Positions 26,086 to 36,707 of a stretch of 64,000 bases of DNA are shown piece by piece. How positions within the stretch are numbered: the first letter of the stretch is position 1; each line of letters starts with the position of its first letter. A program made the translations under genes and the position numbers. The DNA comes from Sphingomonas sp. TZW2008. Its GTDB lineage: Bacteria > Pseudomonadota > Alphaproteobacteria > Sphingomonadales > Sphingomonadaceae. The DNA lies in contig NZ_BDJB01000014.1 of assembly GCF_002117915.1 (NCBI RefSeq), forward strand, positions 124,983 through 188,982, written 5' to 3'. A model generated the notes under the pieces. It searched no databases and was not told the origin of the DNA. It saw nothing but the letters and a program-made list of their open reading frames with translations.

Positions 26086-27204
26086 CTACTCGCCGGCGAA
26101 CGCATTCTTCAAACGCGCGAAAAAGCCTTGCGATGCAGGGCATTCGTCGCCGGTCTCGGTCTCACGGAATTCCTCGAGCAGCGCGCGCTGCCGCGTCGTC
26201 AGCTTGGTCGGCGTCTCGACCTCGATCTGGATCACCAAGTCGCCATGGCCGCGGCCCTGCAGCACCGGCATGCCTGCGCCGCGCTGACGCAGTTGCTTGC
26301 CCGACTGGATGCCGACGGGGATGCGCACCTCGTGATTGCGCCCGTCGAGCCCAGGGATCGTCAGCGACCCGCCAAGGGCCGCAGTGGTGAAGCTGATCGG
26401 CGCGCGCGCGAACAGCGTCGTCCCCTCACGCTCGAACAGCGCGTGCCGCTTGACGTGGAGGAAGATGTACAGGTCGCCCGGCGGCGCGCCGCGCGCACCC
26501 GCCTCGCCCTCGCCCGTCATCCGTACGCGCGTCCCCTCGTCGACACCCGGCGGTATCTCGACCGTCAGCGTCTTGGTCCGCTCGACGCGCCCGTCGCCGC
26601 GGCAATCAGGGCACGGATCGTCGATCACCTGACCCGACCCGTTGCACACCGGACAGGCGCGCTCGACAACGAAGAAGCCCTGCTGCGCGCGTACCTTGCC
26701 ATGCCCGCCGCAGGTGTTGCAGGCGTGCGGGCGGCTGCCAGCGCGCGCGCCCGATCCGTGGCACGTATCGCACGCGGCAGTGACATCGACGGTTATCTCC
26801 GCCGACTTGCCGTGATACGCCTCCTCGAGCGTGATCTCCATGTCGTAGCGCAGGTCGGCGCCGCGGCGGACCTGGCTGCGGCCACCAGCGCGCCCGCCCA
26901 TGAACTCGCCGAACACGCTTTCGAAAATGTCGGAGAAGCCCGAGAAATCCTGACCATGGCCGCCGCCCCCGCCGCCGTTTCGGAACGCGGCATGGCCGAA
27001 GCGGTCGTAGGCGGCGCGTTTCTGCGGATCCTTGAGGCAATCGTACGCCTCGCTCACCGCCTTGAACTTCGCCTCGGAGTCCTTGCATCCGGCGTTCTTG
27101 TCCGGATGGTATTTCATCGCGAGCTTGCGGTACGCCGACTTGATCGTGCCCGCATCCGCGGTCCGCTCGACTTCGAGCAGTTCGTAGAAATCGACTTCGG
27201 TCAC
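26086..27204 (-). CDS. dnaJ: Chaperone protein DnaJ
   Basis: The Hsp40 partner of DnaK: it delivers unfolded clients and stimulates ATP hydrolysis. The 372-residue type I protein has the J domain (YHPDKNAG with the HPD triad near residue 33) and a Gly/Phe linker ([17 protein letters not shown]). Four zinc-binding CxxCxGxG repeats start at [12 protein letters not shown] and end at [11 protein letters not shown]. The C-terminal substrate domains include [19 protein letters not shown]. The start is a GTG at 27204. It lies 185 bases after dnaK on the same strand, separated by a stable hairpin, so it may be partly attenuated relative to dnaK. Confidence 0.97.
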   Translation of the reverse strand: MTEVDFYELLEVERTADAGTIKSAYRKLAMKYHPDKNAGCKDSEAKFKAVSEAYDCLKDPQKRAAYDRFGHAAFRNGGGGGGHGQDFSGFSDIFESVFGEFMGGRAGGRSQVRRGADLRYDMEITLEEAYHGKSAEITVDVTAACDTCHGSGARAGSRPHACNTCGGHGKVRAQQGFFVVERACPVCNGSGQVIDDPCPDCRGDGRVERTKTLTVEIPPGVDEGTRVRMTGEGEAGARGAPPGDLYIFLHVKRHALFEREGTTLFARAPISFTTAALGGSLTIPGLDGRNHEVRIPVGIQSGKQLRQRGAGMPVLQGRGHGDLVIQIEVETPTKLTTRQRALLEEFRETETGDECPASQGFFARLKNAFAGE

Positions 27205-27358
27205 TGATCCGCCCCCGCAGATACGAGCAGCCGCCCGCCCCGATCCTGCCGAGCGCCGCTTCCGCGCGCCGCCGAAGAGGCGGAGAATGGGAACGGTGCG
27301 TCGACAGGCGCGGCACGGACGGGCTTATGCATCGCTTACGCCTTCACTTCGTTCGGCC

Positions 27359-27382
27359 GCCCCCTCCCTCACGGGAAGGGGC
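27359..27382 (-). other. Stable hairpin between dnaK and dnaJ
   Basis: Ten-base arms (27359-27368 and 27373-27382) around a four-base loop, with one G-U wobble in the minus-strand transcript, begin eight bases after the dnaK stop. There is no following T-tract, so it may be an mRNA-stability or partial-termination element rather than a full terminator. Confidence 0.6.
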
Positions 27383-27389
27383 GAACGCC

Positions 27390-29294
<1,905 letters not shown>

Positions 29295-29378
29295 GAGTGC
29301 TCTTCTAGCCCCTGCTTGAACAAAAAAACTGTGCCGCCGCGTCCCGTTACGGCGACGCAACAGCGTTGACGAAGCGCG

Positions 29379-29406
29379 ATATAGGTGGCGCTTGGCGTGC
29401 CGCAAG
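29379..29406 (-). promoter_or_regulatory. Sigma32-type heat-shock promoter of dnaK
   Basis: On the minus strand, CTTG (29403-29406), a 17-base spacer and CCTATAT (29379-29385) match the alphaproteobacterial RpoH consensus (CTTG, 17-18 bases, CYTATNT). Transcription would start near 29372, giving a leader of about 78 bases before dnaK. Confidence 0.85.
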
Positions 29407-29518
29407 ACACGTGCCGAAGCGCGCGGCGTCCCTCCGCCGGACACCCCGGGCGCATCTTGTCGCACACCCGGCGCGGGCGTAGCGTGGCGGCTGTTCCAGC
29501 GCTTTTCAGGAGAGTTCC

Positions 29519-29968
29519 ATGTTCCGCGCCGCCACCGCGCTTCTCGCCACCACAATCGCGCTGGCGGGCTGCGCGCAGGAAAAGCAGCTCTACGTCAGCG
29601 ATGCGTGGGTGCGGCTCGCCGCGGTCGAGGGGCGGCCGGCAGCGGGGTATTTCACGATCTACGGCGGGCCGACCGACGCGACGCTGGTCAGCGTCAGCAC
29701 CGATGTCGCGATCCGCACCGAAATCCACGAATCGATGGCTACCGGGAACGGCGCCATGACGATGAACGCGGTTCCCCAGGTGCCGGTGCCCGCCAAGGCA
29801 AAGGTCGCTTTCGCGCCGGGCGGCAAGCACGTGATGGTATTCGATCTCAATCCGGCGGTGAAGCCTGGCGGCACGATCACCTTCACCTTCACTTTCGCCG
29901 ATGCAACGCGGATCCAGCAGGACGCGCGCGTCGTCGCCGCCGGCGATCCCCCGCCCGCCACCAAGTGA
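29519..29968 (+). CDS. PCu(A)C-family copper chaperone lipoprotein
   Basis: A 149-residue periplasmic Cu(I)-binding chaperone of the PCu(A)C family, which supplies copper to cytochrome oxidase. It has a lipoprotein signal with lipobox ALAGC (Cys18). The copper site is H(M)X10MX21HXM-like, visible as [16 protein letters not shown] and later [10 protein letters not shown]. The fold start [20 protein letters not shown] is characteristic. It is followed nine bases later by the HExxH protein, so the two are probably co-transcribed. The ATG follows a GGAG ribosome site. Confidence 0.92.
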   Translation: MFRAATALLATTIALAGCAQEKQLYVSDAWVRLAAVEGRPAAGYFTIYGGPTDATLVSVSTDVAIRTEIHESMATGNGAMTMNAVPQVPVPAKAKVAFAPGGKHVMVFDLNPAVKPGGTITFTFTFADATRIQQDARVVAAGDPPPATK

Positions 29969-29977
29969 TCTGATCCA

Positions 29978-30436
29978 ATGGGGGCGCGGCCTCTCACCGC
30001 GGGCGAGGTGGCGCTCGCCCGCACTGTCTATGGCGACACGATCGACTATGCGCGCGTCGAGTTGTGCGATCACAAATGGGCGTTCTTCCAGCCGCGCCAC
30101 GTCGTCATGGCGCCGCGCGGGCGGATCCATTTCCATCCGCACGGCGATCTCTACCGCGACGATTTCGCCGCCGCCCCGCTCGGCGAGCAGGGCCTGTTCA
30201 TTCACGAGATGTGCCACATCTGGCAGCATCAGCGCGGCATCTTCCTGCCGCTCGCCCGCCACCCCTTCTGCCGCTACCATTACAGCTTCGTCCCGGGTCG
30301 CCCGCTTGCGCGCTATGGCATCGAACAGCAGGCGGAGATCGTGCGCCACGCCTTTCTGCTGCGCGCCGGGGCACGCGTGATCGGCGCGCCCGAACTCGCC
30401 CGCTACGAGAGCGTCCTGCCCTTCGGCACACGCTGA
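29978..30436 (+). CDS. Small HExxH-motif protein, putative zinc metallopeptidase
   Basis: A 152-residue protein with a clear zincin motif in LFIHEMCHIWQHQRGI (HEMCH, near residue 75). Preceding strands are RVELCDHKWAFFQP and GRIHFHPHGDLY. A downstream acidic segment IEQQAEIVRHAFLL could supply the third ligand through its Glu. There is no signal peptide or membrane segment. Similar sphingomonad proteins are sometimes labelled vgr-related, but the label says nothing about function. It immediately follows the copper-chaperone gene, nine bases apart. Peptidase activity is inferred only from the motif. Confidence 0.7.
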   Translation: MGARPLTAGEVALARTVYGDTIDYARVELCDHKWAFFQPRHVVMAPRGRIHFHPHGDLYRDDFAAAPLGEQGLFIHEMCHIWQHQRGIFLPLARHPFCRYHYSFVPGRPLARYGIEQQAEIVRHAFLLRAGARVIGAPELARYESVLPFGTR

Positions 30437-30498
30437 GCGGAACGGATCGCCCCGCGGCGGCTTTCCCCTGGCTAGCGGGCGATCGAGGAGAGCGGATC

Positions 30499-30963
30499 AT
30501 GAACAGGCGCAACGCGGCGATCGCCGGCGGGATCATGGCGGGGATCGTGACGACGGCGGCGATGTGGGCAGGGCGGCGCAGCGGCGTGCTTGGCAAGACG
30601 CTCGATCGCGACGCGGTCGACTGGATCGACCGCACCACCGGCTCGCGCGAGGCGATCGGCGACACCGGCACGAGCGCGGTCGAGTTCGTCAATCACCTCG
30701 GCGCGTCGGCCGCCTTCGGTGGCTTCTACGCGCAGCTGCGCGAATGGGCGCCCAACGTGCCCCCGGCGGCGCTCGGCGTCGCCTTCGGCACCGCGCTCTA
30801 CGCGGTCAACATCGCCAGCGTCGCGCCGCTGCTCGGCATCACCGAGGGCGAGGTGGAGGCAGGCCCACGCAAGGCGTCCGAACGCTGGGCGATCCACGTC
30901 CTGCAATCGGTCGTCACCGCGCTCGTCGCCGAGCGATTAACGACCGAGCCGGACGCCGCCTGA
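30499..30963 (+). CDS. Membrane protein of unknown function
   Basis: A 154-residue protein with an N-terminal hydrophobic segment (AAIAGGIMAGIVTTAAMWAG), a central one (AALGVAFGTALYAVNIASVAPLLG) and a C-terminal amphipathic helix (AIHVLQSVVTALVAERL). The layout resembles DUF1440/YagU-type inner-membrane proteins, though I cannot confirm membership. ATG 30499 is supported by GAGGAG eight bases upstream; in-frame sequence before it is not gene-like. It is followed by a strong hairpin that may terminate it. Confidence 0.6.
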   Translation: MNRRNAAIAGGIMAGIVTTAAMWAGRRSGVLGKTLDRDAVDWIDRTTGSREAIGDTGTSAVEFVNHLGASAAFGGFYAQLREWAPNVPPAALGVAFGTALYAVNIASVAPLLGITEGEVEAGPRKASERWAIHVLQSVVTALVAERLTTEPDAA

Positions 30964-30972
30964 CGCGGCGCG

Positions 30973-31000
30973 CCCCGCCCAACGCCGGAACCGGGCGGGG
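30973..31000. terminator. GC-rich hairpin between converging genes
   Basis: CCCCGCCC (30973-30980) and GGGCGGGG (30993-31000) form a perfect eight-base stem with a 12-base loop, ten bases after the rightward membrane-protein gene and 28 bases past the gor stop. No T-tract; a shared bidirectional terminator is plausible. Confidence 0.5.
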
Positions 31001-31027
31001 TCACGCCCCCGCCCACGTCGACACGCG

Positions 31028-32380
31028 CTATTTAAGCAGCACCAGTTCCTCGGCCATTGTCGGGTGCAGCGCGACCGTCTGGTCGAACTGCGCCTTGGTC
31101 AGCCCCGCCTTCACGCACACAGCCGCCGCCTGGATGATCTCGGGGCAATCGGGCCCGATCATGTGAATGCCGACGACGCGGTCGGTCTCCGCGTCGCACA
31201 CCATCTTGTACAGCGACCGTTCGTCGCGGCCGGCGAGCACATTCTTCATCGGCCGGAAATCGGACGAGTAGATCCGCACGGATCCCAGCTTCTGCCGCGC
31301 CTCGCTCTCCGTCATGCCCACGCCGGCGATCGGCGGGTGGCTGAAGCAGGCGGCGGGCACGCAATCATAGTCGACGCTCGCGCCCCCCTTGCCGAACATG
31401 TTGTCGGCGAACGCCTGCCCCTCGCGGATCGCGACCGGAGTCAGCTGGATGCGGTTGGTGACATCGCCCAGCGCCGAGATCGACGTGCAGCTGGTGCGGA
31501 AATCGTCGTCGATCGGGATCGCGCCCTTCTCGTCAACCTCGATCCCGACGCGCTCGAGCCCGAGCCCCTCGGTGTTGGGCAGCCGGCCGGTCGCATAGAG
31601 CACGCAATCGACGATCACCGGTTCGTCCTGCCCGATCATGTGCACTTCGAGGCAGCCGTTGTCCTGCTTCACGATCTTCTCGAACGTCGAATCGAAGCGG
31701 AAATCGAGCCCCTTCATCATGCTGATCTGCAGCAGCCTGTCGCGGATCTGGAGATCGTAGCCGCGCAGGATGTCCTTCGTCCGGTTCATGACGATGACGT
31801 GGGCACCGAGCTGGTGGAAGATGCCCGCGAATTCATTCGCGATATAGCCCGCACCCGCGATCAGCACCCGCTTGGGGATCGCGTCGAGATGAAAGACGTC
31901 GTTCGACGTGATGCCGTGCTCGCAGCCCGGGAAATCGGGCACGTGCGGGCGTGCGCCCGTCGCGACGAGGATGTGGCCCGCGGTCTTGGTGGTACCGTCC
32001 GCCAGCGTCACCTCGTTCGGGCCCGTGATCGTCGCGCGCTGGTGGATGATCTCGGCGCCGTTCGATTCGAGCGTCGTCGTGTAAGCTAGATTGATCCGAT
32101 CGACCTCGCTCAGCACATTCTCCTGCAGGCACTTCCAGTCGAACGCCAGATCGTCGGGCACGCGCCAACCGAAGCGCTGCGCGTCCTTCAGATCCTCGGC
32201 AAAATGCGCGCCGTAGACGAGCAGCTTCTTTGGCACGCAGCCGCGAATGACGCAGGTGCCGCCGACGCGATATTCCTCCGCCACCGCGACGCGCGCACCA
32301 TGCGCGCCGGCGACGCGCGAAGCCCGCGTGCCGCCCGATCCCGCACCGATCGTGAATAGGTCGTAATCGAAATCGGGCAT
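31028..32380 (-). CDS. gor: Glutathione-disulfide reductase
   Basis: An FAD flavoprotein that reduces glutathione disulfide with NADPH. The 450-residue protein starts with the FAD dinucleotide fold (YDLFTIGAGSGGTRASRVA). The redox-active disulfide is in GGTCVIRGCVPKK and the NADPH fold is ...IAGAGYIANEFAGIFHQLG with Arg residues after strand 2 (NRTKDILRGYD). The second FAD motif is ISALGDVTNRIQLTPVAI, and the C-terminal active-site base is in ALHPTMAEELVLL. The class matches bacterial gor rather than lipoamide dehydrogenase. It lies 101 bases after pgi on the same strand. Confidence 0.95.
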   Translation of the reverse strand: MPDFDYDLFTIGAGSGGTRASRVAGAHGARVAVAEEYRVGGTCVIRGCVPKKLLVYGAHFAEDLKDAQRFGWRVPDDLAFDWKCLQENVLSEVDRINLAYTTTLESNGAEIIHQRATITGPNEVTLADGTTKTAGHILVATGARPHVPDFPGCEHGITSNDVFHLDAIPKRVLIAGAGYIANEFAGIFHQLGAHVIVMNRTKDILRGYDLQIRDRLLQISMMKGLDFRFDSTFEKIVKQDNGCLEVHMIGQDEPVIVDCVLYATGRLPNTEGLGLERVGIEVDEKGAIPIDDDFRTSCTSISALGDVTNRIQLTPVAIREGQAFADNMFGKGGASVDYDCVPAACFSHPPIAGVGMTESEARQKLGSVRIYSSDFRPMKNVLAGRDERSLYKMVCDAETDRVVGIHMIGPDCPEIIQAAAVCVKAGLTKAQFDQTVALHPTMAEELVLLK

Positions 32381-32481
32381 CGCTTCACTCCGGTGGCGTG
32401 GTGCGCAGGCGTCACGCTCGCGCCAGCCGCAGATATGGCCTCGCGCGGCAAGACGAAAGGATCAACCGTGCGCCAACGCCG

Positions 32482-33975
32482 TCAGCCGAGGCCAGCGCGG
32501 GCGATCAGGTCGGTGGTCGAAGGATCGAAGTCGCCGCCACCCTTGGCCGCCGCCTTCGCCATTTCCTTGCCCAACTCGACGCCGAACTGGTCGAACGAAT
32601 TGATCCCCAGCAGCACGCCGTTCACGAACACGCGATGCTCGTAGAAGGCGATCAGCGCGCCGAGCGTGCGCGCGTCGAGCACGTCGAGCAGGATCGTCGA
32701 CGACGGCCGGTCGCCCGGATAGGCGCGCGCGGGATCGTCGGGGTTCGCCTTGCCCTTCATCAGCGCGGCGCCTTGCGCGAAGGCGTTGAGCAGCAGCTGG
32801 CGGTGATGCTCCTCGGGCAGCGTGTCGCCCGCCTCGATCACTGCGAGGAATTCGACCGGCACCAGATGCGTGCCCTGGTGGAGCAGCTGGAACACCGCAT
32901 GCTGCGCGTCGGTCCCCACCCCGCCCCAGGTGATCGCCGCAGTCGGCCGCCCGACCGGCTCGCCGTCGACCGTCACGCCCTTGCCGTTCGATTCCATTTC
33001 GAGCTGCTGGAGATAGCTCGGCAGCAGCCGCAGCCGCTCGTCATAGGCGAACGGCGCGCGCGTCTCGGCGCCGCGCACCTGCGTATAATAGAGGTCGGCA
33101 AAGGCGGCGAGTGCGGGCGCATTCTCGTGCAGCGCCGACAGGCGGAAGTGACGGTCCATCTCCGCCGCGCCTTCCAGCAGCTCGGCGAACTGATCCCAGC
33201 CGAGCTTGATCGCCGCAGGAAAGCCGATCGACGACCACAAGGAATAGCGTCCGCCGACACCTTCCGCGAACGGCAGCACGCGCGTCTCGTCGACGCCCCA
33301 TTCGACCGCCTTCTCGGGCGCCGCGGTCAGCGCGATGACGCGGCCGTAGGGGTCGTCGACATCGTGCTCCTGCATCCAGGCGATGACGCTCTCTGCATTC
33401 ATCATCGTCTCGGTGGTGGTGAACGTCTTCGACGCGACCAGCAGCAGCGTCGCACCGGGATCGAACCGCTCGAACACGTCCTCCAGCGCCATCCCGTCGA
33501 CGTTGGAGACGATCGCCACCTCGTAGCGGTCGCTGTCGCGTCCCAACGCGTCGACCAGAAGATGCGGCCCCAGCGCCGATCCGCCGATGCCGACTTGCAG
33601 GACATAGCGTACGGGTCCGAACGCCTCCGCCTCGATCGCATCGACCATCACGCGCATCCGGGCGTGATAGTCGGCCGATCGCCGCACGCTCTCCGCCTTG
33701 CCCTCGCCACGCTCGGCGGTGTGCTCGACGGGGCGGTCCTCGGTCACGTTGACGTTCTGGCCGCCGAACATCGCCTCGCGCTTGCCGGCGAGGTCCTGCG
33801 CCTTCGCCAGTGTCTCGAACGCGGCGATCGCGTCGGGCGTCAGGTGCGTCTTGGACCAGTCGAAGTGGATCCCGGCGACGTCGAGCGACAGCTTCGCGAG
33901 CCGATCGGGATCATCGGCGAACAGTTGCTCGAGCGTCGTTCGGGGCAATGCTTCGATCGTCGACCAATCGGCCAT
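32482..33975 (-). CDS. pgi: Glucose-6-phosphate isomerase
   Basis: Interconverts glucose-6-phosphate and fructose-6-phosphate. It has 497 residues and both PGI signatures: GVGGRYSLWSSIGFPAAI and the C-terminal GVLLGINSFDQFGVELGK. The phosphate-binding loop VGIGGSALGPHLLVDAL and SKTFTTTETMMNAE are also present. Many sphingomonads lack phosphofructokinase and use the Entner-Doudoroff route, where Pgi feeds fructose-6-phosphate and hexose precursors. Start at ATG 33975. It diverges from lepB over a 175-base gap and is upstream of gor. Confidence 0.97.
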   Translation of the reverse strand: MADWSTIEALPRTTLEQLFADDPDRLAKLSLDVAGIHFDWSKTHLTPDAIAAFETLAKAQDLAGKREAMFGGQNVNVTEDRPVEHTAERGEGKAESVRRSADYHARMRVMVDAIEAEAFGPVRYVLQVGIGGSALGPHLLVDALGRDSDRYEVAIVSNVDGMALEDVFERFDPGATLLLVASKTFTTTETMMNAESVIAWMQEHDVDDPYGRVIALTAAPEKAVEWGVDETRVLPFAEGVGGRYSLWSSIGFPAAIKLGWDQFAELLEGAAEMDRHFRLSALHENAPALAAFADLYYTQVRGAETRAPFAYDERLRLLPSYLQQLEMESNGKGVTVDGEPVGRPTAAITWGGVGTDAQHAVFQLLHQGTHLVPVEFLAVIEAGDTLPEEHHRQLLLNAFAQGAALMKGKANPDDPARAYPGDRPSSTILLDVLDARTLGALIAFYEHRVFVNGVLLGINSFDQFGVELGKEMAKAAAKGGGDFDPSTTDLIARAGLG

Positions 33976-34150
33976 GCTGCAATCTCCATTCGGGCGTCGC
34001 GCCGCCGCGCACGCGCGGGTTCGGCAGCGTCAAGACACAAAGCGTCAGCTGCGGCAAGCACGCGCCGCGGCCGGGTGAAGCGCGAACGGAAGCCGGGTTC
34101 GATCGTTCCCCAGCTTGACGCGCCGCAGCGCTTGCGCGACGCCGCGGTTC

Positions 34151-35029
34151 ATGGCCGAAGTCGATACCAACGCCCCCGCCCCCGTTCCGCCGCAAGCGCG
34201 CGTCACGCCGCCGGCAAAGAAGCGGTCGGAGCTTTCCGAAACGCTGCGCTTCCTGCTGAAGCTCGCGCTGGTCGTCTGGCTGTTCCGCAGCTTCGTCTTC
34301 GCGCCCTTCTCGATCCCGTCGGAATCGATGCTGCCGCGGCTGCTGATCGGCGACTATCTGTTCATCTCGAAGTGGAATTACGGCTATTCGCGCTGGTCGA
34401 TGCCGTTCGGGCAGCCCGCGGTGCCCGGCCGACTGTTCGGCAGCGTGCCTGCGCGCGGTGACACCGTGGTCTTCCGCTCCAAGGGCGCCGACGATCACGA
34501 CGTCATCAAGCGCGTCATCGGCCTGCCCGGCGATACGATTCAGATGCGGCGCGGGCAGCTGATCCTCAACGGCCAGGCGATCCCCAAGCAGCGCATCAAC
34601 GATTTCAGCGTGCCGCTTTCGCCGAACTTCACGACGCGCGAGTGCGACGCCGAATTCGTCCAGCCGACCCCCGGCGGCGCCGATTGCCGCATCCCGCGCT
34701 ATCGCGAGACACTGCCCGGCGGGCGCAGCTACGAGGTGCTCGACCAGCGCTACATCCCCGATGCCGACGATACCGCCGTCTACACCGTGCCCGCGGGCAA
34801 CGTTTTCCTGATGGGTGACAACCGCGACGATTCGGCCGACAGTCGCTTTCCGTCGGCGGAGGAGGCGCTGCCCGGCCAACCGCAGGGCATGGGGTTTATC
34901 CCGCTCGAACGCGTGCAGGGCAAGGCGGTGATCATCTTCTGGTCGACCGACGGCTCGGCGAACTGGCTGCTGCCGTGGACGTGGTTCACCGCGGCGCGCT
35001 GGGACCGGCTGGGGCGCGGCTTTGACTGA
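34151..35029 (+). CDS. lepB: Signal peptidase I
   Basis: The inner-membrane peptidase that removes Sec and Tat signal peptides, 292 residues. A Pro-rich cytoplasmic N-terminus precedes one membrane helix (LLKLALVVWLFRSFVFAPF). The nucleophile Ser is in FSIPSESMLPRL, the general-base Lys in HDVIKRVIGLPGD, and the C-terminal box GNVFLMGDNRDDSADSRF is conserved. ATG 34151 begins the usual charged N-terminus. It is the first gene of the classical lepB-rnc-era set, with rnc starting five bases after the stop. Confidence 0.95.
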   Translation: MAEVDTNAPAPVPPQARVTPPAKKRSELSETLRFLLKLALVVWLFRSFVFAPFSIPSESMLPRLLIGDYLFISKWNYGYSRWSMPFGQPAVPGRLFGSVPARGDTVVFRSKGADDHDVIKRVIGLPGDTIQMRRGQLILNGQAIPKQRINDFSVPLSPNFTTRECDAEFVQPTPGGADCRIPRYRETLPGGRSYEVLDQRYIPDADDTAVYTVPAGNVFLMGDNRDDSADSRFPSAEEALPGQPQGMGFIPLERVQGKAVIIFWSTDGSANWLLPWTWFTAARWDRLGRGFD

Positions 35030-35033
35030 TCGC

Positions 35034-35753
35034 ATGGCCGCCGCGCAGGCCCGCGATCTGGCGGCCTGGGTCGAGCGGACGTTCGATCACCGTCCGCACG
35101 ATCTTGCCGACTGGGAACGCGCGCTGACGCACGCCAGCCGGGCTGCACCCGATTACGAACGGTTCGAATTCCTCGGCGATCGCGTGCTCGGGCTGAGCAT
35201 GGCCGAATGGCTGTTCGAGACGTTTCCGGCGGAACCCGAAGGTGCGCTGTCGAAGCGCTTCAACACGCTGGTGACGGGCGCCGTCTGCGCCGAGATCGCG
35301 CGCGAGATCGGCGCGACCGCGCATCTGCGGCTCGGCAAGCAGGCGCGCGACGACGGGGCGGGCGACAGCGACAATATCCTCGGCGACGTGCTAGAGGCGC
35401 TGCTCGGCGTCCTCTATCGCGAGGCCGGTCTCGACGCCGCCCGCGCGATCGTCCGCCGCCTGTGGGCCGATCGCATCCACGCCGAAGCCGCGGTACCGCA
35501 ACATCCCAAGTCCGCACTGCAGGAATGGGCCGCCGCCAATCAGCGCAAGCCGCCGGTGTACGAGATCATCGAGCGCGCCGGCCCCGGCCACGCGCCGCGC
35601 TTCACCGTTCGCGCGAGCATCCCCAAGCTCGCCGAGACGACCGCAACAGGCGGCAGCAAGCAGGAAGCCGAGACCGCCGCGGCGACTGCACTGCTCAACG
35701 AAGTCAGCGTCGCCCCGCCGAAGAAGCGGCGCGCGCCCTCCGCCACCGGCTGA
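35034..35753 (+). CDS. rnc: Ribonuclease III
   Basis: A double-strand-specific endoribonuclease for rRNA precursor and mRNA processing, 239 residues. The catalytic signature is ERFEFLGDRVLGLSMAEWL; the second acidic cluster is ILGDVLEALLGVLYREAG. The dsRNA-binding domain occupies the C-terminal ~80 residues (KSALQEWAAANQRKPPVYE to KQEAETAAATALL). ATG 35034 is preferred; a TTG at 35022 overlapping the lepB stop is in frame. It lies between lepB and era, the usual arrangement. Confidence 0.96.
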   Translation: MAAAQARDLAAWVERTFDHRPHDLADWERALTHASRAAPDYERFEFLGDRVLGLSMAEWLFETFPAEPEGALSKRFNTLVTGAVCAEIAREIGATAHLRLGKQARDDGAGDSDNILGDVLEALLGVLYREAGLDAARAIVRRLWADRIHAEAAVPQHPKSALQEWAAANQRKPPVYEIIERAGPGHAPRFTVRASIPKLAETTATGGSKQEAETAAATALLNEVSVAPPKKRRAPSATG

Positions 35754-35796
35754 TCGCGTGACGCCCGGCACCCCCCTACCTTCCGAAGGAACCCCG

Positions 35797-36687
35797 ATGA
35801 CCCGCTGCGGCCTCGTCGCCGTGCTTGGCGCCCCCAACGCCGGCAAGTCCACCCTCGTCAACGCGCTCGTCGGCCAGAAGGTCGCGATCGTCAGCCCGAA
35901 GGCGCAGACGACGCGTACGCGCCTGCTCGGCGTCGCGATGGAGGGCGAGGCGCAGCTGCTGCTCGTCGATACGCCGGGAATCTTCGATCCCAAGCGCCGC
36001 TTCGATCGCGCGATGGTCGCCGCCGCCTGGGGCGGGACGGAGGGCGCCGACGTGCTCGCGCTGGTGGTCGATGCCAAGGGCGGGCTCGGCCCCAAGGTGA
36101 CCGATATCGCCGAGCGGATCGCCGACCGCCCCGAACGCAAGTTCCTCGTCCTCAACAAGGTCGATCTCGCCGACAAGCCCAAGCTGCTCGTCCATGCCGA
36201 GAAGCTCAACGCGCTGGTCGCGTTCGAGCACACCTTCTTCATCAGCGCGGCGACCGGCGACGGCCTGCCCGAGCTGAAGCGGACGCTGGCCGCTGCGATG
36301 CCGGAGGGGCCGTGGCACTTCCCCGAAGATCAGGTGTCCGACGCGAGCGAGCGCACGCTCGCCGCGGAAGTGACGCGCGAGCAGCTCTATCTCCAGCTCC
36401 ACGCCGAGCTTCCCTATGCGGCAGCGGTCGAGACCGAGAAGTTCGTCGACCGACCCGACGGCGCGGCGGAGATCCACCAGCAGATCCTCGTCGAGCGCCC
36501 GACGCAGCGCGCGATCGTGCTGGGCAAGGGCGGCGCGCGGATCAAGGAGATCGGCGCCCGGGCCCGCGCCGAGTTGACGACGCTGCTCGACCGCCCGGTG
36601 CACCTCTACCTCCACGTCAAGGTGAAGCCCGGCTGGGACGAGGACCGCGGCGTCTACCGCGACCTGGGGCTCGATTGGGTCGACTAG
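35797..36687 (+). CDS. era: GTPase Era
   Basis: An essential GTPase that binds the 3' end of 16S rRNA and helps assemble the small ribosomal subunit. The 296-residue protein has G1 GAPNAGKSTLVNAL, switch I KAQTTRTRLLG, G3 LLVDTPGIFDPKRR, G4 LVLNKVDLADKP and G5 FISAATGDGLPEL. The KH domain is near the C-terminus (IVLGKGGARIKEIGARARAE). The ATG at 35797 has AAGGAA upstream; a GTG at 35758 is in frame but gives an unusual leader. It ends 20 bases from the converging sirtuin gene. Confidence 0.97.
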   Translation: MTRCGLVAVLGAPNAGKSTLVNALVGQKVAIVSPKAQTTRTRLLGVAMEGEAQLLLVDTPGIFDPKRRFDRAMVAAAWGGTEGADVLALVVDAKGGLGPKVTDIAERIADRPERKFLVLNKVDLADKPKLLVHAEKLNALVAFEHTFFISAATGDGLPELKRTLAAAMPEGPWHFPEDQVSDASERTLAAEVTREQLYLQLHAELPYAAAVETEKFVDRPDGAAEIHQQILVERPTQRAIVLGKGGARIKEIGARARAELTTLLDRPVHLYLHVKVKPGWDEDRGVYRDLGLDWVD

Positions 36688-36707
36688 CCACAGGGGTACT
36701 GGCGCAG

